A DNA stretch of 64,000 nt from the NCBI RefSeq assembly GCF_002303885.1, contig NZ_MRCM01000022.1, positions 23,635 to 87,634 on the forward strand, in the 5' to 3' direction. Both the position numbers and the translations under genes were made by a program. The DNA is from Flavobacterium sp. ACN2 (GTDB lineage: Bacteria > Bacteroidota > Bacteroidia > Flavobacteriales > Flavobacteriaceae). Under the pieces are notes generated by a model. That model was given only the letters and a program-made list of their open reading frames with translations, searched no databases and was not told where the DNA came from. Every line of letters begins with the position of its first letter. Position 1 is the first letter of the stretch. Of the stretch, positions 1 to 8,535 are shown piece after piece.

Positions 1-187
1 ATATTTTCTTTAAAAAGCTTGAGTTTTTCAGAAAAAGCGGACACTAAATTAACGCTTTTTTCTAGAATTGTTATAAAAAACAGGAATTATAATCCAAAAG
101 TAATGTTGCGATAATAATCAAATTTAGGTTTTTGATTCATTATCAGGTGTATAGTGTGTATAAAAGCAGGAAGTTTTTTGGCTTTAA

Positions 188-220
188 ATCTTTGTCAAAG
201 TTTTAAACTTTGACAAAGAT
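188..220. repeat. Perfect 33-nt palindrome downstream of uvrA
   Basis: Two 16-nt arms, ATCTTTGTCAAAGTTT and its exact reverse complement, are separated by a single T. The palindrome sits 5 nt beyond the uvrA stop. Neither side carries the T-run of an intrinsic terminator, so a dispersed palindromic element or a factor-dependent 3' end signal are the alternatives. The remaining bases 1-187 show no gene. Confidence 0.7.
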
Positions 221-225
221 CACTC

Positions 226-3057
226 TTACTCCAATTCTTTTTTCAAAAACTTAGCCGTATAGCTCTTTTTATTCTGAGCCACTTCTTCTGGAGTTCCTTT
301 GGCAACCAATTGTCCGCCGCCTTTTCCACCTTCAGGGCCAATATCGATAATATAATCGGCAAGTTTGATTACGTCCATATTATGTTCGATCACCAGAATA
401 GTATTTCCTTTATCAACCAGTTTATTGATTACTTCCATCAAAACGCGAATGTCTTCAAAATGTAATCCTGTTGTTGGTTCATCTAGAATATAAAATGTAT
501 TTCCAGTATCTTTTTTAGACAATTCACCCGCCAATTTAATACGTTGCGCTTCACCACCAGAAAGCGTTGTACTTTGCTGTCCAAGTGTAATATAACCCAA
601 ACCAACATCTTGAATGGTTTTGATTTTTCTATAAATCTTCGGAATATTTTCAAAAAATGGAACAGCTTCATCAACCGTCATATCCAAAACATCAGAAATA
701 GATTTTCCTTTGTATCTAATTTCTAAAGTTTCTCTGTTGAAACGTTTTCCCTGACACGTTTCGCATTCTACATAAACGTCTGGTAAAAAGTTCATTTCTA
801 TTGTTCTTACACCAGAACCTTCACAGGTTTCGCAACGTCCACCTTTCACATTAAAACTAAAGCGTCCTGCTTTATAACCACGAATCATACTTTCAGAAGT
901 CATGGTAAACAGATTTCTGATTTCTGTGAAAACTTCGGTATACGTTGCTGGATTTGAACGTGGCGTTCTTCCAATCGGACTTTGGTCAATATCAATAACT
1001 TTGTCGATATGTTCTAAACCTTCAATCTTTTTGTAAGGTTGCGGTTTTTTTACGCCATTAAAATAATACGCATTTAAAATCGGATAAAGCGTTTCGTTAA
1101 TCAAAGTCGATTTTCCACTTCCTGAAACTCCTGTAACGCAAGTCATCTTACCTAAAGGAATTTCAATTGAAACGTTTTTAAGGTTGTTTCCTGTTGCACC
1201 AGTCAGTTTCAAGAATTTGCCATTTCCTTTTCTTCTTTTCTTCGGAATATCAAACTTCATTTTACCATTCAAATATTGAGCGGTAATAGTGTCCGAAGCT
1301 AAAGTTTCTTTCGGAGTTCCAATACTGATGATTTCGCCACCATATTTACCAGCTTTTGGTCCAATATCAATTACATAATCAGCCGTTTCGATCATGTCTT
1401 TGTCGTGTTCTACCACAATTACTGAGTTTCCGATATCGCGTAATTGTTCTAGAGAATGAATCAGTTTTTCGTTATCTCTTTGATGCAAACCAATACTAGG
1501 TTCATCCAAAATATATAATACGCCAACCAGTTGCGAACCAATTTGAGTTGCTAGACGAATACGCTGTGCTTCACCACCAGAAAGTGATTTTGAACTTCGG
1601 CTTAAAGCCAAATAATTCAAACCGACATTCATCAGGAAGTTCAAGCGGTCTTTAATTTCTTTTACGACTTCAGAAGCAATTAAAAGTTGTTTATCAGTCA
1701 AATGGCTATTTAAATCTTGAAACCAAGCTGTTAAATCTGAAATATCCATATCACACAATTCGGTGATATTTTTTTCATTTACCCTAAAAAATAATGCTTC
1801 TTTTTTAAGACGTGAACCGTCGCAAACAGGACAGTTAATTTCGTCCATAAAATCTTTTGCCCAACGTTTTATGCTGGTTGTAGCGCTTTCGTCATATTGA
1901 TTTTTGATGAAATTAGAAATTCCTTCAAAATCAATTTTATATTCTCTTGTAACGCCAAGATCTTTAGAATTGATAGAAAATTTATCTTTTCCGCCATACA
2001 AAATCATTTGCATCGCTTCTTCAGGAATTTTCTCTATTGCATCGGTAATTTTAAATCCGAATTTTTCTCCAATGGTTTCCAATTGTTTGAAAATCCAAGA
2101 CGATTTGTATTCACCAAGCGGAGCAAAACCACCAGCTTTTATAGATAATTTCGGATTTGGAATAATTTTCTTAACATTGATTTCGTGTACCGTTCCTAAT
2201 CCGTTGCAATGCGGACAAGCTCCTTTTGGGGAGTTGAACGAAAATAAATTCGGTTCTGGATTCTGGTATGATATTCCTGTTGAAGGACACATTAAATTAC
2301 GGCTGAAATAACGCACTTCATTAGAATCTTGATCCAAAATCATCAATACATCTTCACCGTGATGCATCGCAGTATTGATACTTTCAGATAATCTTTTTTG
2401 TGTATCTGGATTATCTTCAATCACCATTCGATCTACAACAATCTCAATATCGTGTGTTTTGTAACGATCTAATTTCATTCCTGCAACCAAGTCTTGAACT
2501 TCTCCGTTTACACGAACTTTCAAGAATCCTTGTTTAGTTATTTGTTGGAATAATTCCGCATAATGACCTTTTCTGGCTTTAATAACCGGCGCTAGAATAT
2601 TGATACGTTTTCCATTATAATCCTGAATAATCAGATCCTTAATCTGCTCATCAGAATACGAAACCATTTTTTCGCCAGTGTTATAACTGTAAGCATCTGC
2701 GCCACGCGCGTATAAAAGCCTTAAGAAATCGTAAATTTCAGTAATAGTTCCAACTGTAGATCGCGGACTTTTACTAGTTGTTTTTTGTTCAATCGCGATT
2801 ACAGGCGAAAGTCCGTCGATTTTATCAACGTCTGGACGCTCTAATCCGCCAAGAAACTGCCTTGCGTAGGCAGAAAAAGTTTCAACGTAACGACGCTGTC
2901 CTTCGGCATAAATCGTATCAAAAGCCAAAGAAGATTTTCCCGAACCTGATAAACCTGTAATTACAACCAGTTTTTCACGCGGAATAGATATATCGATATT
3001 TTTTAGATTGTGAACTCTTGCACCAAGAACTTCAATAGTATTGTCTTTATCTAACAT
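226..3057 (-). CDS. uvrA: UvrA, excinuclease ABC subunit A
   Basis: UvrA is the damage-recognition ATPase of nucleotide excision repair. It acts as a dimer in the cytoplasm, scans DNA with UvrB and loads UvrB at lesions. The 943-aa product has the full family architecture: Walker A GLSGSGKS at residues 35-42, a first zinc module with CPHCNG, the first LSGGEAQRIRLA signature, a second Walker A GVSGSGKS, a second zinc module (CETCEG then CETCQG), and a second LSGGEAQRIKLA signature followed by ILDEPTTGLH. I chose the ATG at 3057. A TTG 12 nt upstream is in frame, but a TAACTTTG -7 box at 3074-3081 would leave almost no leader for it. It is transcribed alone on the minus strand. Nothing is missing or truncated. 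Confidence 0.97.
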   Translation of the reverse strand: MLDKDNTIEVLGARVHNLKNIDISIPREKLVVITGLSGSGKSSLAFDTIYAEGQRRYVETFSAYARQFLGGLERPDVDKIDGLSPVIAIEQKTTSKSPRSTVGTITEIYDFLRLLYARGADAYSYNTGEKMVSYSDEQIKDLIIQDYNGKRINILAPVIKARKGHYAELFQQITKQGFLKVRVNGEVQDLVAGMKLDRYKTHDIEIVVDRMVIEDNPDTQKRLSESINTAMHHGEDVLMILDQDSNEVRYFSRNLMCPSTGISYQNPEPNLFSFNSPKGACPHCNGLGTVHEINVKKIIPNPKLSIKAGGFAPLGEYKSSWIFKQLETIGEKFGFKITDAIEKIPEEAMQMILYGGKDKFSINSKDLGVTREYKIDFEGISNFIKNQYDESATTSIKRWAKDFMDEINCPVCDGSRLKKEALFFRVNEKNITELCDMDISDLTAWFQDLNSHLTDKQLLIASEVVKEIKDRLNFLMNVGLNYLALSRSSKSLSGGEAQRIRLATQIGSQLVGVLYILDEPSIGLHQRDNEKLIHSLEQLRDIGNSVIVVEHDKDMIETADYVIDIGPKAGKYGGEIISIGTPKETLASDTITAQYLNGKMKFDIPKKRRKGNGKFLKLTGATGNNLKNVSIEIPLGKMTCVTGVSGSGKSTLINETLYPILNAYYFNGVKKPQPYKKIEGLEHIDKVIDIDQSPIGRTPRSNPATYTEVFTEIRNLFTMTSESMIRGYKAGRFSFNVKGGRCETCEGSGVRTIEMNFLPDVYVECETCQGKRFNRETLEIRYKGKSISDVLDMTVDEAVPFFENIPKIYRKIKTIQDVGLGYITLGQQSTTLSGGEAQRIKLAGELSKKDTGNTFYILDEPTTGLHFEDIRVLMEVINKLVDKGNTILVIEHNMDVIKLADYIIDIGPEGGKGGGQLVAKGTPEEVAQNKKSYTAKFLKKELE

Positions 3058-3073
3058 AATTTTGAGCAAAACG

Positions 3074-3081
3074 CAAAGTTA
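3074..3081 (-). promoter_or_regulatory. -7 promoter box of uvrA
   Basis: TAACTTTG on the minus strand matches the Bacteroidota -7 consensus TAnnTTTG and lies about 17 nt before the uvrA ATG. I see no clear -33 TTG. Confidence 0.5.
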
Positions 3082-3157
3082 CCACTTTGATTTGTTCTTT
3101 TAGTGCTCGATAGCAAAACTTTATGTTACAATTAGTAACAAAAAACGCTAGTATAAA

Positions 3158-4111
3158 CTAGCGCTTTCTTTTTCGGGTTGCCATGTAGTTTTCTATGGCT
3201 TCTTTTGTGGTGTACCAATTTCGGCCTTCTTTGTAAGCGTCAATTTTTCCTGTTCTGGCCAATAAACTGACATATTCTTGTCCATAAGGCGTATCAGGTT
3301 CACTAACTATGTTTTGAATCGATTGATAATCATAGCTGCTTCCAGGCATTGCACCCAGATAAATATTGAGTGTTCTTTCTAGGGCTTGGCACATTAAAAG
3401 GGTTAGTTTCTGATAATTGCCATTATTTGCCTGATTGAGTGCTTCATAATATTTTTTTCTATCATTTTTAAGAATAATAGCCGGCGGAAAACCACATCGC
3501 ATCAATAATAAATTCATACTCAATCGAACTGTGCGCCCATTTCCATCAAAAAAAGGATGAATCCAGACGAGTTTATGATGATAAATTGTAGCGAGTTCAA
3601 TATCGTTTAAACCTAACGGATTTGTATTGATAAACTCGATTAATTCATCTAAATAATCGGAGACTTTATTGGCATTTGGAGGCATAAAATTGGCTCCTGA
3701 AATTCGAACTCCTCCATTGCGAATTCTACCAGCAAAATCTTCTTCGATAGAACGCATCACCAAACCATGAATGGAGAGAATATCTATACTTCTTAGCTTG
3801 TAATTCTCATCAACAATAGAGTAGAGGTAATCAATAGCTTTATCATGATTATGGGTTTCAAAATGTTCACGGAGCGATTTGCCTTTTATGGTGATTCCTT
3901 CTTGAATAACCATTTGGGTTTCTCTCAAACTAAGTGTGTTCCCTTCGATGCTATTTGAGTTGTAAGTCCATTCTAGCGAAAGACTTTCACGTATTTTGTT
4001 CAAAGCAATAGTAGGCAATGGTCTGCTGTTTTGCAGTTCTTGCCTTTTTTGGTACAATCGATCAAAAGTTGATTGAAATTCTTCTCTGTATGTCAGCTCA
4101 ATATTAAACAT
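3158..4111 (-). CDS. Fic family protein with N-terminal inhibitory motif and C-terminal HTH-like tail
   Basis: Fic enzymes usually transfer AMP from ATP to a hydroxyl side chain of a target protein. The active-site motif HPFFDGNGR lies at residues 185-193, with R196 after it, so all catalytic positions are present. Near the N terminus S52-N-S-I-E56-G57 fits the (S/T)xxxE(G/N) inhibitory helix. This makes it a self-inhibited class II Fic protein, with E56 expected to block ATP binding. The last 45 residues (from about YVSLLARTGKIDAY) look like an excisionase/MerR-type helix-turn-helix. No antitoxin gene lies beside it. The target is unknown. A TACCTTTG -7 box lies 8 nt before the ATG at 4111, so the leader would be very short. 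Confidence 0.88.
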   Translation of the reverse strand: MFNIELTYREEFQSTFDRLYQKRQELQNSRPLPTIALNKIRESLSLEWTYNSNSIEGNTLSLRETQMVIQEGITIKGKSLREHFETHNHDKAIDYLYSIVDENYKLRSIDILSIHGLVMRSIEEDFAGRIRNGGVRISGANFMPPNANKVSDYLDELIEFINTNPLGLNDIELATIYHHKLVWIHPFFDGNGRTVRLSMNLLLMRCGFPPAIILKNDRKKYYEALNQANNGNYQKLTLLMCQALERTLNIYLGAMPGSSYDYQSIQNIVSEPDTPYGQEYVSLLARTGKIDAYKEGRNWYTTKEAIENYMATRKRKR

Positions 4112-4118
4112 AATCCTA

Positions 4119-4126
4119 CAAAGGTA
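4119..4126 (-). promoter_or_regulatory. -7 promoter box of the fic gene
   Basis: TACCTTTG on the minus strand, a perfect TAnnTTTG, ends 8 nt before the ATG. Transcription would begin essentially at the start codon. Confidence 0.45.
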
Positions 4127-4174
4127 CTTCTTAATATTGGATAATAAAAATTTTTAACGTATCCGATATTAAGG

Positions 4175-5959
4175 CTATTCAATGGTCATAGAACGGAGTT
4201 TTGTTCTATAAGCTTCAAGCGCTATCGATTTGGAAATAAATCCGTGATATTTTCCATCTCTTAAAACAGGAAGAAAAGCAGATTTTGAGGTTTCAAATTT
4301 ACGCATTACAATTTCCATGCTGTCGAGTGTAGAAATTGTGGCAGAAGGCGCTTTCATTACATCTCTAATGAAAGTATACTTTACACGGTAAGAGTTAAAT
4401 ATAATTTCTCGAATATCATTAAAATGAACTACTCCGACCAAATCTTTCTCATTGTTTACAACCGCAAAAACAACTTGATTAGAGTGTGAAATCAGGTCTA
4501 CTAATTTACTTAGGTTTTCATCTGGATGAACGGTTAAGTAATCGCACTGAATGATCGTTTCAATTTCTAAAGTGGATAAAATATTAGAATCTTTATTGCT
4601 TGTAAAAGCATGTCCTTTTTTAGCCAATCCTTTTACGTCAAGCGAATACTTTTCATAACGCTTAGAAATAGCAAAACTGATGGATGAAACCATCATAAGC
4701 GGAATCATTAATCCGTAACCTCCTGTAATTTCTGCGATTAAGAAAATAGCCGTAAGCGGAGCATGAAATAAACCGCTCAAAATTCCGGCCATTCCGACCA
4801 TTGTAAAATTACTGATAGGAAGTTTAGATAAGCCAATCATCGTAACCAATTTAGAAAAGAAATAGCCTAAATAAGATCCTAGAAAAAGAGAAGGAGCAAA
4901 GTTTCCTCCATTTCCACCGCTTCCAAGAGTTAGTCCCGAAGCAAAAACTTTAACCATTGCTGTTGCCCCAACAAATAAAAGTAAAACCCATTGGTTATTT
5001 CTGAAATCGGCAAACAAAGTATTATCTAATAAAAGTCCCGGATCTGCATCAGATAATGTTTTAATGCTTTCGTAACCCTCACCAAATAGTGTTGGGAAAA
5101 TAAAAATTAGTAACGCTAATAACGATGAACCAATCAAAGCTTTTTTGTATGGATTAATTTGCTGTTTGGCAAAATAATGCTCTACTTTCTGGAAATTTCT
5201 AGAGTAATAAATAGCGACCAATCCCGTAAGAACGCCTAAGAGAACATAGAATGGAATATTATGATAATCGAATGTTTCTTGTTTTTTGAAGCTTAATAAA
5301 ATGCTTTCGTCCAAAACAATCGCAGAAACCAATGCGCCTGTCGCAGCAGAAATCATAATTGGCGTAAAGGCAGAAATACTAACATCTACTAATAAAACTT
5401 CGATCGCAAAAAGAACTCCGGCTATTGGTGCGTTAAATGCGGCAGCAATTCCGGCCGCAACGCCACAGCCAATTAACAATGTCCTGTCTTTGTATTGTAA
5501 CTTATAGTTTTGGGCAAAATTAGAGCCAAAAGCGGCTCCTGTTATCACAATCGGACTCTCTAAACCAGCAGAACCTCCTAAACCAACCGTTAACGAACTA
5601 GTAACAATCTGGGCATACATCTGCTTTTTCGGAATAATACTGGCTTTTTTGGCAACCGCATAAAGTATTTGTGAAGTTCCTTTCTGAATACTTCCGTTAA
5701 GAACTTTATTTACAACAAAAACCGTTAGTGTAATACCAATAATAGGCAAAATACTATTGATGAAACTCAATTTTAGAATCCCGTTGATGTAAGTTGCAAA
5801 AGAAAAAACGCTGTGTGCAAATGTTTTAAGAACAATTACCGCAAACGCGCACGAGATTCCTGTTAATACACTGGATAAAAAAAGAAATTGTTTTGGTGTC
5901 ATTAAAGATTGAGCCAAAGCAATTATACTTTCAAGTCGTCTGAAATATTTTTTTATCAT
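4175..5959 (-). CDS. CLC-family chloride channel/transporter with two CBS domains
   Basis: This is an inner-membrane anion pathway of the CLC family, 594 aa. About residues 20-430 form the hydrophobic CLC core. The gating-glutamate segment reads GSAGLESP (E134, equivalent to E148 of E. coli ClcA). The helix carrying the inner proton glutamate reads GVLFAIEVLL, so V188 stands where E. coli ClcA has E203. A later GGNGGNFAPSLFLGS segment supplies the second filter loop. Two CBS domains occupy about residues 465-590 and probably sense nucleotides. The canonical GSGIP filter motif is replaced by KGTSQ near residue 93. The Val at the inner-glutamate site resembles uncoupled CLC channels more than H+/Cl- exchangers. 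The gene is monocistronic with its own TAATTTTG box. Confidence 0.92.
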   Translation of the reverse strand: MIKKYFRRLESIIALAQSLMTPKQFLFLSSVLTGISCAFAVIVLKTFAHSVFSFATYINGILKLSFINSILPIIGITLTVFVVNKVLNGSIQKGTSQILYAVAKKASIIPKKQMYAQIVTSSLTVGLGGSAGLESPIVITGAAFGSNFAQNYKLQYKDRTLLIGCGVAAGIAAAFNAPIAGVLFAIEVLLVDVSISAFTPIMISAATGALVSAIVLDESILLSFKKQETFDYHNIPFYVLLGVLTGLVAIYYSRNFQKVEHYFAKQQINPYKKALIGSSLLALLIFIFPTLFGEGYESIKTLSDADPGLLLDNTLFADFRNNQWVLLLFVGATAMVKVFASGLTLGSGGNGGNFAPSLFLGSYLGYFFSKLVTMIGLSKLPISNFTMVGMAGILSGLFHAPLTAIFLIAEITGGYGLMIPLMMVSSISFAISKRYEKYSLDVKGLAKKGHAFTSNKDSNILSTLEIETIIQCDYLTVHPDENLSKLVDLISHSNQVVFAVVNNEKDLVGVVHFNDIREIIFNSYRVKYTFIRDVMKAPSATISTLDSMEIVMRKFETSKSAFLPVLRDGKYHGFISKSIALEAYRTKLRSMTIE

Positions 5960-5984
5960 TATGTTTTAAAAATTATCGATCTTA

Positions 5985-5992
5985 CAAAATTA
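5985..5992 (-). promoter_or_regulatory. -7 promoter box of the CLC gene
   Basis: TAATTTTG on the minus strand matches TAnnTTTG, 25 nt upstream of the ATG at 5959. Confidence 0.45.
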
Positions 5993-6033
5993 GATTTTAA
6001 TCTTGTTTAAAAAAAATAAAATCAAGAATCACT

Positions 6034-7722
6034 TTAAAAACCAACCGCTGTGTCGTCTCCTCTAAAATCTGCTCCTCCTTCTAATCTATTGTCAGGTAAG
6101 ACCAAAATGGCATCTACTTTTCCGATAATTGGAGTTGGCTTTTCGTTGATAATGTAACTCTTAGCTTTTAGTTTTTCTATAGTTTTCGTTTCAAAAGTAT
6201 TAGGTTCGAAAGTGATTAAATCGGGTAGCCATTGATGATGAAAACGTGGAGCATTTACCGCTTCCTGCATGCTTAATTTGTATTCGTAAACATTTAAAAT
6301 CGTTTGCAAAACAGAAGTAATAATGGTAGAACCACCTGGAGTTCCCACAACCATAAAAAGTTTTCCGTCTTTTTCTACAATTGTTGGGGTCATAGAGCTT
6401 AACATGCGTTTTTGCGGTGCAATGCTGTTGGCTTCATTTCCAACCAAACCAAACATATTTGGAGATCCAGGTTTGGCACTAAAATCATCCATTTCATTAT
6501 TCAAAAAGAAACCTAATTCGTCACAGTAATATTTAGAACCATAACCATCATTTAAAGTGGTTGTAGCTGCAATTGCGTTTCCGAATTGGTCTACAATAGA
6601 GTAATGTGTAGTTTCTGTGCTTTCGGCATAATTTACTTTTCCTTCTTTAATTTCGGTAGACAAAGTTGCTTTTTCAGGATTAAAACTTGCCATTCTTTCG
6701 CGCAGATAGTTTGCGTCTAACAATTCTTTCATCGGAATTTTTACAAAATCAGGATCGCCTAAAAAGTAACTTCTGTCTGCATAGGCTCTTCTTTCGGCTT
6801 CAACAATAACCTGAATAGCGTCGGGAGAATTATGTCCCATTTTTGCTAAATCGTAAGGCTCAAGCATTTTTAAGATTTGCGCCAGACAAATTCCGCCACT
6901 GCTTGGAGGAGACATTGAGATGATTTTCAAATCTTTATAAGTAAACTGAAGCGGCTTTCTCCATTTTGCCTCATATTTGGCTAAATCTTGCATCGTGATA
7001 ATACCGCCTTTTTTCTGAAGATAATTGACTAAGATTTTTGCAGTTTCGCCTTTGTAGAATTCATTTCTTCCTTTTTTCTGAATTCTTTTTAAAGTTTTGG
7101 CTAAAGCTAAGTATTTGATCGTGTCATTTTCTTTGAAATTGCCTGATACAAGTGAATTTTCGCCGTTAATTTTTACAATGCTTTCATGATAATCTTTTAT
7201 ACTTTTCTCTTGCTTTTTGGTTACTACAACACCTCTTTCTGCTAAAGCGATAACAGGCTCTAGAATTTTAGAAATAGGCATTGTTCCATATTTTTTATGT
7301 ACGGCAAAAACGCCTGCAATAGTTCCAGGAACACCAATAGCAAGAGCTGTTTGTGTGCTTTTTCCTTTTATAACATTTCCTTCACTATCCAAAAACATAT
7401 CTTTTGTGGCAGCAAGTGGTGCTTTTTCTCGATAATCCAACGAACCCACTTCACCATTTGCTTTTCTGTAAACCATAAATCCGCCACCGCCTATATTTCC
7501 TGCAAACGGAAAAGCAACTGCAAGAGCCAATTCTGTCCCGACCATCGCATCAAAAGCATTTCCTCCTTTTTTCATAATGTCGGCACCAATTTTTGAAGCT
7601 TCTTCACGAGCAGAAACGACCATTGCTTTTGTAACAACCAATCCTGTTGGTTTTGGAAGAGCTTCTTGTGCGTTGCTGCTATTTAAATATAAAAGGGCGA
7701 TTAAAAGTGTAATTTTTTTCAT
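6034..7722 (-). CDS. ggt: Gamma-glutamyltransferase (glutathione hydrolase)
   Basis: This is an N-terminal-nucleophile enzyme that cleaves the gamma-glutamyl bond of glutathione and transfers or hydrolyses the glutamyl group in the periplasm. The 562-aa precursor starts with a signal peptide (MKKITLLIALLYLNSSNA). The self-cleavage and catalytic threonine is T371 in the motif TTHYSIVD. The substrate-binding PSSGG (after SMSP) and the TPGGS loop are both present. I start at the ATG at 7722 rather than the TTG two codons upstream, because the signal peptide then begins MKK. It follows the ACP phosphodiesterase gene by 21 nt on the same strand and is probably cotranscribed with it. I see no functional link between the two. 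Confidence 0.94.
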   Translation of the reverse strand: MKKITLLIALLYLNSSNAQEALPKPTGLVVTKAMVVSAREEASKIGADIMKKGGNAFDAMVGTELALAVAFPFAGNIGGGGFMVYRKANGEVGSLDYREKAPLAATKDMFLDSEGNVIKGKSTQTALAIGVPGTIAGVFAVHKKYGTMPISKILEPVIALAERGVVVTKKQEKSIKDYHESIVKINGENSLVSGNFKENDTIKYLALAKTLKRIQKKGRNEFYKGETAKILVNYLQKKGGIITMQDLAKYEAKWRKPLQFTYKDLKIISMSPPSSGGICLAQILKMLEPYDLAKMGHNSPDAIQVIVEAERRAYADRSYFLGDPDFVKIPMKELLDANYLRERMASFNPEKATLSTEIKEGKVNYAESTETTHYSIVDQFGNAIAATTTLNDGYGSKYYCDELGFFLNNEMDDFSAKPGSPNMFGLVGNEANSIAPQKRMLSSMTPTIVEKDGKLFMVVGTPGGSTIITSVLQTILNVYEYKLSMQEAVNAPRFHHQWLPDLITFEPNTFETKTIEKLKAKSYIINEKPTPIIGKVDAILVLPDNRLEGGADFRGDDTAVGF

Positions 7723-7743
7723 GTGCAATAAAATTAAATTGGG

Positions 7744-8328
7744 CTAAAGAGAAAGCAGTTTTTCTTTGGCTTTTACTCTCATTTCTTCAAAGAAAAGGGT
7801 AAATTCTTCTTCAAATTCATCATAAAACTCAATAAGTTCTTCAACAGCAAATTGCATTTGAGAAATGTTTTTCGACCTTCTGTCCATTTGCGTCAAAATA
7901 TGCTGAATTCCTTCTGTTGTACGATAACTTACCAACCAGTTTCTTTCGATCATGTATGGCATTAAACCTTGTGTTTTTTCGGTTAAAATCTCGTAATTAT
8001 CATGCAAAGAATGATAAAATCGTTTTACAAAAAGTTCCAATTCCTCATCCGAATATTTTGTCCAGTTTTTGGCCAAAAAATGATCATAAACAATATCGAC
8101 AATTACGCCGGCATAATGATGGTATCTGTCATGAAGACGTTTGGTGCTGGTTCTAAAAATATCGTGAGAATCGGTATAGGTATCTATGAATCGGTGCAGT
8201 AAAATTCCTTTTTGCACATCTTCAGGAAAATGTTCAAATTGTTTTCCGCGAATTCCGTCAGCCATAAAATTCCCTATTTTAATCAGATCATTTTCTCCAG
8301 AAAGGTATATGTGGGCTAAGAAATTCAT
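7744..8328 (-). CDS. Acyl carrier protein phosphodiesterase (AcpH/DUF479 family)
   Basis: The family hydrolyses the 4'-phosphopantetheine arm from holo-ACP and so affects fatty-acid synthesis. The product starts MNFLAHIYLSG, the family hallmark, from the ATG at 8328. A TTG six codons upstream is in frame but would add an atypical N terminus. The 194-residue length is normal. Candidate metal ligands of this HD-like fold are in HRFIDTYTDSHDIF and DIVYDHFLAKNW. In Bacteroidota the members are often annotated only as DUF479, so the biochemical function is inferred from the E. coli family member. It is the first gene of a probable two-gene unit with ggt. Confidence 0.85.
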   Translation of the reverse strand: MNFLAHIYLSGENDLIKIGNFMADGIRGKQFEHFPEDVQKGILLHRFIDTYTDSHDIFRTSTKRLHDRYHHYAGVIVDIVYDHFLAKNWTKYSDEELELFVKRFYHSLHDNYEILTEKTQGLMPYMIERNWLVSYRTTEGIQHILTQMDRRSKNISQMQFAVEELIEFYDEFEEEFTLFFEEMRVKAKEKLLSL

Positions 8329-8347
8329 TTTTTTGAAAGTTGCCAAG

Positions 8348-8500
8348 AACCTTAGAGACTAAGATTCTGAGTTATTTTAGTAAATGTATAAAAACTTTTT
8401 TAAATCATTTTGTTATAAAAATAACGAGAAATAAGTAGTTTCTTATAGATTAAATTTAAATTCTTAGAGACTTAGCGCCTTAGTAACTCGGTAACTTTTT
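8348..8500. repeat. Short degenerate 'cttagagacttag' repeats in the glmM upstream region
   Basis: The strings ccttagagactaag (from about 8351) and cttagagacttag (from about 8463) form an imperfect direct repeat of CTTAGAGACT. The second is followed by a run of related CTTAG/TTAG words before the glmM promoter. The region is otherwise AT-rich and codes for nothing I recognise. Confidence 0.4.
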
Positions 8501-8508
8501 TATATTTG
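8501..8508 (+). promoter_or_regulatory. -7 promoter box of glmM
   Basis: TATATTTG is a perfect TAnnTTTG element 27 nt before the ATG at 8536. A clear -33 TTG is not visible. Confidence 0.55.
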
Positions 8509-8535
8509 TAAAAAAAATAACCCTAACTCACAAAA

